From Nephromyces sp. MM_2019 (taxonomy: Eukaryota > Apicomplexa > Aconoidasida > Nephromycida), in the NCBI GenBank assembly GCA_015657535.1, contig JADHZB010000583.1:3749-21321 (forward strand): DNA of 17,573 nt, written 5' to 3'. The translations under genes and the position numbers were made by a program. Positions 11,674-17,573 of this stretch are shown one piece after another. Below the pieces are notes generated by a model, which saw only the letters and a list, made by a program, of their open reading frames with translations, was not told the DNA's origin and ran no database searches. Positions within the stretch are counted from its first letter, which is position 1, and every line of letters begins with the position of its first letter.

Positions 11674-11884
11674 CAACTTCAACAAATAATAATTTGATTT
11701 CAAATATTTGGATGACCAAATTTTGTGTGTATATTTATTCAAATATAGGACATATGTCAACCTTAAATTATTATAATTTTTTACACACACACACATAAAA
11801 TTTCACCAATTTATTTCGGAATGCTTTGGTCGCCATTTAAACATCAAAATTTGATTACACACACACACAACATTGTTCGAGTTA

Positions 11885-12621
11885 TTATTGGCAGCTCATA
11901 CTTAGTTTGGTTTTCAAAGCGTGAACCACCCTAGCACCTTGCTAATAGAGGACCACACACACACACACATATATACTTATACATCTATATATATCTTATA
12001 CACACATATACACACACACTTATATACTCATACATCTATATATATATCTTATACACACACATAACATAAACAATTATTTTTTTTTATCTACATATATAGT
12101 TTTACACACACATACATAAATAACTATACATATATATATATATATATATATACATCACGTATATTAGAGAGTTGAAATAAACTAAACATAGATTAGTATA
12201 TCATTAATATATATATATATATATACACACACACATAGATATTAGAGAGTTTAATAAAATACATTAATATTTATATCAATAATATACACACACACATAAA
12301 TATATTAATTAATAACGATCAATACTTTATAAAGGATATATATATATACACGCACACACCATATATATATATATATATACATATATATAATATACACACA
12401 CATTCAGTAAATAAATTATTAAATCGTTTTTATGTGTGTAATTACCTCTTTAAAAATGTCAACACATTTCGAAATTTCAATGCCGCATTCATTTACTATT
12501 ATTAATTACACACTTCCAATATACACACACTTTAATATGCGATTCTGCTAATAATGCTACACATTTTACACACACTTATCTGAGAACTCAAAACGTTATA
12601 AGGTACACACATATATATATA

Positions 12622-12656
<35 letters not shown>

Positions 12657-12910
12657 ATATATTATAACAAATTGTATACACATTTTATTTAAAACTACAT
12701 ATTTCTATTATTTTTCAGGCCGTATATATAACATTCAACTAGAAATTTTTGACTCTGTACGCACACACACACACACACAAATTTTGACTACTAATTATCA
12801 GCTCTACATATTTGAGTCAGGATATACTTACACACTGACAATACACACATAAGTTAATCTAACATACTCTATATACACACACACATATTATTTGATCGTA
12901 TCTCACTCAT
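11885..12910 (-). CDS. Tentative small gene, possibly Alba-domain protein; model incomplete
   Basis: The last two exons are the best supported. Exon 12495-12446 ends at a GTAATTAC donor and encodes NECGIEISKCVDIFKE. Exon 11941-11885 follows an ATTAG acceptor in the same phase and encodes QGARVVHALKTKLSMSCQ before a TAA at 11887-11885. Upstream, an exon at about 12556-12527 encodes LLAESHIKV and joins in phase. Farther up are possible pieces at 12754-12699 (SQKFLVECYIYGLKNNRN) and an ATG at 12910 followed by MSEIRSNN. I could not phase these first pieces to the rest, because donors lie in TG repeats and several registers are possible. The pattern HIKV-x-NECGIEISKCVDIF-KEQGARVV resembles the core of Alba-family DNA/RNA-binding proteins (beta strand, then an AIS-x-AVDVAEI-like helix). 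That assignment is by eye, and some of the stretch is also open on the plus strand. Confidence 0.35.
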
Positions 12911-13888
12911 TTTTAAACTTTACACACACTAGATATATTATCGTAACAAGTTTAATTATAATTATATGTTTAGGTTTGATATATAGATATTGACGAAATA
13001 AATTATTGACTATTCTTTACAGATTTATACACACATAATTGATTTCACACACACACACATTTATAAATATATATATATATATAAATATATTTATATAGTA
13101 TTCGACACACACTACCGACACGTTAATTAGAGAGTGAATCTATCATCCGCTTATTTCATTATTTTGAAATTTTTTCTTTATTACACATTTACACACACAC
13201 ATTTACACACACATACACACACAGACACACACACATATACATACATATACACATATATATATATATATATACTCAAATATAGATACATAAATCTACACAT
13301 ACAAATAAGAGAAACTTTATATATCGTTGTTTACTCTTGTATATACACACATTATTTATCCAGGAATTACTACGACAATCCGCACACTATACATACACAT
13401 ACCATATATACACACACATATATATACATACACACATATCATATATGCAAACATATATACCGTATACACACACACTATACACACAATTTGTTGAAATTTA
13501 CAAATACTTAATTGTTTTAATCTAAATATATTTTGAGAAAATTCCGACTACGTAAATTTATATACCAATTTGACCCTTTAATTTACACACTAATTTACAC
13601 ACAAATTATTTTTCCAGATTTACACACTTATCTTTAAACAATTCTACACACAACATTACACACAACTCTCTACACACAACATTACACACAACTCTCTACA
13701 CACAACATTACACACAACTCTCTACACACAACATTACACACAACTCTCTACACACAACTCTCTACACACAACTCTACACTACATATATATATATATATAT
13801 ATAGTTAGATTGACCGTACACACAGATAAATTAATATTATTTAAAAAAAAGGTGTGTGTGTATATATTATTTTGAATTTGAAATAAAT
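12911..13888. other. AC-rich upstream region of the AdoMetDC-ODC gene
   Basis: This spacer lies between two divergently oriented starts, the tentative minus-strand ATG at 12910 and the plus-strand ATG at 13889, and would hold both promoters. It contains CA microsatellites around 13190-13260 and 13390-13490, the tandem array at 13645-13770 and an (AT)n tract at 13785-13801. No convincing exon is seen, although short open stretches occur at 13130-13190 and 13310-13390. Confidence 0.45.
13645..13770. repeat. 26-bp tandem repeat upstream of AdoMetDC-ODC
   Basis: ACATTACACACAACTCTCT units recur at about 13653, 13679, 13705 and 13731 with a 26-base period. Shorter CAACTCTCTACACA units follow to about 13770. 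The array ends about 120 bases before the start codon, in the likely promoter or 5' untranslated region. Confidence 0.85.
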
Positions 13889-16800
13889 ATGAATAATACA
13901 CAATTTGATATCACAATGAATAGTACACACTCTACCAGTACTACAACAAGTACTGATTTTTTTACACACACAATTGGCCAGCACACAAAACTTTCACACA
14001 CACATGAATTAAATACACAAGATAACTTACAACGTACAGATGAAACATACACACAAGCGAATGATATATCAAATGATAATATCACACAATATAACACACA
14101 AAATTTTGAGGGTGTAGAAAAACGTTTATTAATATCATATAAACCACACATTTTCAATAATACACACATTAACTCATTACGTGATATACCTGATGAAGAT
14201 TGGTCAAAAATGTTAGATTCAACAGGGTGTACAATTCTATCTAAAATTGTTTTAAATGATCCACACACACACACAGATATATCTAAAAACACACACTCAC
14301 ATATACCTACACATACAGATATATCTAAAGTTACACACACACACACAGATGTACCAAATGTTACACACACAGACACACACACATCACACACAGACACATC
14401 ACACACACACACAGACACATCACACACAGATACACACATATCACACACACACACACCTACACACACACCATTTACATCAGTGTGTACATCATATTTATTA
14501 TCAGAGAGTTCAGCATTTGTATATGATTATAGTTTGATGTTAAAAACGTGTGGTACAACAGCCCCCTTATTAATTATCGAACAATTAGCAAATTATATGA
14601 AATTGAGTGTGCAAGAAATTACACATTTTGTTGTATTTACACATTTTAGTTATATACAACCAGAATATCAACGTTATCCACATAGATGTGTGCAAGAAGA
14701 AATTGATTATTTAACACATTTTTTCCCTAATAATGAAAATATGGTATTAACAACAGGTGTAAATGAAGATTATTTTATTTTCTTATCAAAATCAACTGAT
14801 TTTACACATTTTGATATACCACACACATCTATATCATTTACAGAAATTATTATGAAAGGTATTGATTCAATGTGTACACACACATTTTCTGGTTATGATT
14901 CAAAACATACACACACCTCTCAAAATAATCATACACATTTAGATTTATCTAATCAATCTATATCTCATATAAATGATACACACACAGATGATAATTATAA
15001 TCATACACATCCTATAGAAAGTCATAATCATATTATTACACACACACAATATGAAAATAATCATAATAATAATAATATACACACATATGATAATAATAAT
15101 ATACACACATATGATAATAATAATATACACACATATGATAATAATAATAATATACACACATATGATAATAATAATAATATACACACATATGATAATAATA
15201 ATATACACACATATGATAATAATAATATAAATGATTATATAAACAATACACATATACAGAATGATCATATAAATACTCTAGATAATTTATATACACCCAA
15301 TAATGATACAATTAATCATTTAGACACACATAATCATATATATAGTTTAAATAATTTAAATACACATCCAATGGGTTATATAGGATGTGTGTGTAAAAAT
15401 GAAAATTTATTAAATCAATATTGGTTTGAACCATATGGTTATTCATGTAATTATTTAGATAAGAGTGGTTTATATATAAACTCACACATTTCACCAGAAG
15501 ATGAAGTATCATTTGCATCTGTTGAAATGAGTTATATAAATAATATGAATGTGTGTGTAAGTAATACAACACATAATGAGGTGTGTGTAAAAAATTCAAC
15601 ACATAATTATGTGTGTGTAGATGATTTACCTACTATAGATGATTTAATATATAATTGTATTGATTGTTTTAAACCAAAGAAATTACATCTCTTGTGTGTA
15701 ACACTTAATCTAGGTGATTTATTTGATATAGATTTATCTCATAATAATACACACACATACACACACCTTAATAAATCAAATTATAAGGTTTATAGAAATT
15801 CAAATAATCAAGGTGATTGGTATAATATATCTATTACATCATGTAAACCTAATACACACACACACACTAATAATAATATAACAACAACAACAATATCAAC
15901 TACAAGAACAATAACAGAACCATTATATACACACATTCTTAATAATACATATTTAGACACACATAATAATAATAATACAATAACAACACAATTAGATATA
16001 GATCATAATAATGATATAAATGATATACACACATATAATTATATAAATAATTATATTAAGAAACAATTAGATATATATAATATATCCAATAAATATGATC
16101 ATATATCTAAACTTATACATAATAATATACACACACATGATCAATATGATTTATTTGTAAAATCTATACATAATAAACATATATTAAATTATAGTTCATT
16201 ACAAAGGTATTTACTTATGAATTATATACACACTACACAATGTGTGCAACCTATTATTATGGCTAATTTTGATGTATTAATTTCACAATATAAACGTTGG
16301 ATTACACACTTACCTAGAATACAACCGTACTATTCTGTTAAATCAAATAATGACCCAATTTTACTCGAATTTTTGGGGTGTCTTGGTATATATTTTGATT
16401 GTGCAACTGTGTGTGAAATGGAGTTAATCAAATCTATTATGTCTAAATACACATATTTTAATCCACACACACACATTATATACTCACACACTTGCAAATT
16501 TGAAAGTTCATTATTATGGTCCAAAAAAAATCATATACACACAACTGTTTTTGATAACCTTGATGAACTTATCAAGATTTCAACCTATTACCCTGAAGCC
16601 AATGTATGTACATACACACACACACACACACACACATACATACACACACACACACACACATACATACATACATACATACATTTTGTATTTATACAATATA
16701 TATATATATATATATATTTTGTAATTATATATTTTTTATATATTGATATGTATCCTATATATATATATATATACCTTTGTATAGACATTTATATAATCTA

Positions 16801-17232
16801 AACATCTGTACACAATACACATACACACAATATATACACAATACATATACACAATACATATACACAATACATATACACAATACATATACACAATACATAT
16901 ACACAATACATATACACAATACATATACACACACAATATACACACAACACATACACACAACACATACACACAATACATACACACAATACATACACACAAC
17001 ACATACACACAATACATACACACAATACATACACACAACACATACACACAACACATACACACAACACATACACACAATACATACACACAATACATACACA
17101 CAACACACACAATATACACACACTATACACACACACCCTCCACCCCAAAAAAAAAAAAAAAAAAATTTTTTTTTCCCCCCCCCTCTCAATTTTACCTTTC
17201 TACACACATATTCTCTTTTCATCTCTTCCCTC

Positions 17233-17268
<36 letters not shown>

Positions 17269-17524
17269 TTATTATTACGTATACGTTCAGATGATCGTGA
17301 TTCACAGTGTCCAATGTCTGATAAATTTGGGGCCCCTTCAACAAGTTGGCCAAATTTAATAAAATTTTGTAAAAAACGAAATTTAAATTTGCGTGGAATT
17401 TCATTTCATGTGGGCAGTGGGTGTAGTCGAATTGGGGCGTTTACAGCAACACTTAAACATGCTTATGAAGCCTTTAAACTTGCACACACACATCAAATTT
17501 ATATGGATTTCTTAGATATTGGTG
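13889..17524 (+). CDS. Bifunctional S-adenosylmethionine decarboxylase/ornithine decarboxylase, 3' end outside window
   Basis: Exon 1 is 13889-16603 (905 codons) and exon 2 is 17269-17524 (85 codons plus one base); the gene continues beyond the window. The start is the first in-frame ATG; no in-frame ATG lies upstream. The AdoMetDC part covers about residues 74-650: FEGVEK with Glu74 and Glu77, YLLSESS with self-cleavage expected at Glu206-Ser207 to make the pyruvoyl group, KTCGTT with Cys221, GYS with Ser519 and HISPE with His533. The Ser207-Cys221 and Ser519-His533 spacings (14 each) match the human enzyme. A hinge of roughly 140 residues follows. ODC begins near 789: RIQPYYSVKSNNDP holds the PLP lysine Lys818, then FDCAT, and in exon 2 GISFHVGSGC (His952, Ser955) and LDIGG. 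The reactions are AdoMet decarboxylation and ornithine to putrescine. Large low-complexity insertions interrupt the AdoMetDC domain. The C-terminal ODC barrel and its catalytic cysteine are not in view. Confidence 0.93.
14262..14470 (+). repeat. In-frame Thr/His-rich repeat insertion in AdoMetDC
   Basis: CACACA-based coding repeat giving Thr-His runs with Asp, Ser and Ile, at residues about 124-197. It separates the domain start from the YLLSESS processing site, where the human enzyme has only a short loop. Units such as HTHTDIS, HTDTS and HTHTDTS recur. Confidence 0.85.
15072..15230 (+). repeat. In-frame IHTYDNNN tandem repeat, six copies
   Basis: Units of 24 or 27 bases encode IHTYDNNN or IHTYDNNNN six times, at residues about 396-446. 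They lie in a larger Asn/His/Thr-rich insertion (about 335-493) between the N-terminal half of AdoMetDC and the GYS segment. Length differences are multiples of three, so the frame is kept. Confidence 0.9.
16808..17125. repeat. 13-bp minisatellite, about two dozen copies
   Basis: ACACAATACATAT repeats to about 16930, then ACACAATACATAC and ACACAACACATAC variants to about 17105. The two halves have separate dominant variants, as expected from local expansion. It lies wholly inside the intron of the AdoMetDC-ODC gene. Confidence 0.92.
17147..17183. repeat. Adjacent homopolymers A19-T9-C9
   Basis: A run of 19 A, then 9 T, then 9 C, inside the intron and just ahead of its pyrimidine-rich 3' part. 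Such blocks are prone to sequencing or assembly error. Confidence 0.85.
17239..17266. repeat. (GT)n tract forming the end of the intron
   Basis: About 14 GT units run directly into the TAG acceptor at 17266-17268, so the bases before the splice site are GT repeat and the pyrimidine tract lies farther upstream. Confidence 0.9.
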
Positions 17525-17573
17525 GTATGTGTATGTGTGTGTGTACATGTGTGTGTATGTGTGGTTTTTTTTT
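17525..17573 (+). other. Start of next intron of the AdoMetDC-ODC gene
   Basis: The donor G|GTATGTG follows the first base of the third glycine codon of the ODC LDIGGG motif (phase 1). The visible intron is TG-rich and ends in a T run at the window edge. Confidence 0.8.

Larger units (their letters stand above)
8143..11884. other. Long gene-poor spacer with a TG-to-AC strand switch
   Basis: From about 8330 to 9965 the plus strand is TG-rich, with many GTGTGT tracts. From about 9970 onward it is AC-rich. No open frame here looks coding: the longer ones are translations of CA or TG tracts. Distinct sub-elements are the (GT)n tract at 9708-9755, the degenerate repeat at 9685-9950, the acceptor-like element at about 10051-10070 and the CACCCACATA array at 11447-11673. 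A less repetitive patch at 11690-11884 is open in several frames but has no clear gene. Confidence 0.55.
16604..17268 (+). other. Intron of the AdoMetDC-ODC gene, filled with repeats
   Basis: The donor is AAT|GTATGT at 16604 and the acceptor is TGTGTAG|TTA ending at 17268, in phase 0. Joining them restores EAN-LLLRIRSDD, which fits the conserved ODC segment. The 665 bases contain (CA)n, CATA, (AT)n, a 13-bp array, an A/T/C homopolymer block, a pyrimidine-rich tract and (GT)n. Confidence 0.88.

Noticed and set aside
11771..11836. Minus-strand start MATKAFRNKLVKFYV
   Set aside because: The frame stops after 21 codons in a TG tract, and no phased continuation could be built.
11861..11900. SKP1-like peptide TLFELLLAA on the plus strand
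   Set aside because: A stop follows almost at once, a TGA precedes it in the same frame, and no other SKP1 segment is nearby.
11870..11956. tRNA or small nuclear RNA suggested by GGTTCACGC and short hairpins
   Set aside because: No acceptor stem pairs at the right distance and the A and B boxes are in the wrong order. Coding on the minus strand explains part of it better.
13535..13600. Ribosomal protein S15-like peptide RKFRLRKFIYQFDP on the plus strand
   Set aside because: The match is short and basic, and no neighbouring exon continues the family.
13856..13888. Upstream extension of the AdoMetDC-ODC frame from GTG
   Set aside because: There is no ATG in this part; nuclear eukaryotic genes start at ATG, and the first in-frame one is at 13889.
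17239..17573. Telomere or subtelomere repeat near the right edge
   Set aside because: The repeats are simple GT and TATG microsatellites in introns of a conserved gene, without a TTAGGG or TTTAGGG type unit.

Overview
This is a eukaryotic nuclear window: very AT-rich, with GT-AG introns, the standard stop codons, and an unusually dense load of CA/TG and AT microsatellites and minisatellites. The strongest taxonomic hint is the right-hand gene. It fuses S-adenosylmethionine decarboxylase (AdoMetDC, N-terminal) to ornithine decarboxylase (ODC, C-terminal), the arrangement known from Plasmodium, so an apicomplexan or related alveolate is my best guess. The CA/TG richness is not typical of Plasmodium as I know it, so the genus stays open.

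Layout, left to right. 1-2119: AT-rich DNA with CA and TG microsatellites and three short open stretches I cannot resolve. 2120-3189 (+): a six-exon gene for a small secreted protein of unknown family. 3190-4369: TG-rich spacer with one possible minus-strand terminal exon. 4370-8142 (-): an eight-exon SERAC1-like alpha/beta-hydrolase. All seven introns fit GT-AG rules and phase, and five of them carry a different tandem repeat. 8143-11884: a long spacer, TG-rich on the left and AC-rich from about 9970. 11885-12910 (-): a tentative, incompletely resolved small gene whose last exons resemble an Alba nucleic-acid-binding domain. 12911-13888: AC-rich upstream region. 13889 to the window end (+): the bifunctional AdoMetDC-ODC gene, with a 2.7-kb first exon, a 665-bp repeat-filled intron and a second exon ending at 17524. 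The rest of ODC lies outside the window.

AdoMetDC and ODC are the two regulated steps of polyamine synthesis. ODC makes putrescine and AdoMetDC makes decarboxylated AdoMet, the aminopropyl donor for spermidine, so the fusion puts both on one chain. SERAC1-like proteins act in lipid (phosphatidylglycerol) remodelling in animals. I see no pathway link between the genes.

The most unusual property is that alternating CA/TG tracts fill not only spacers and introns but also the AdoMetDC-ODC coding sequence. There they appear as Thr-His and Cys-Val dipeptides and as a long Thr/His-rich insertion just ahead of the AdoMetDC self-processing site. Some splice sites appear to be formed by the repeats themselves.
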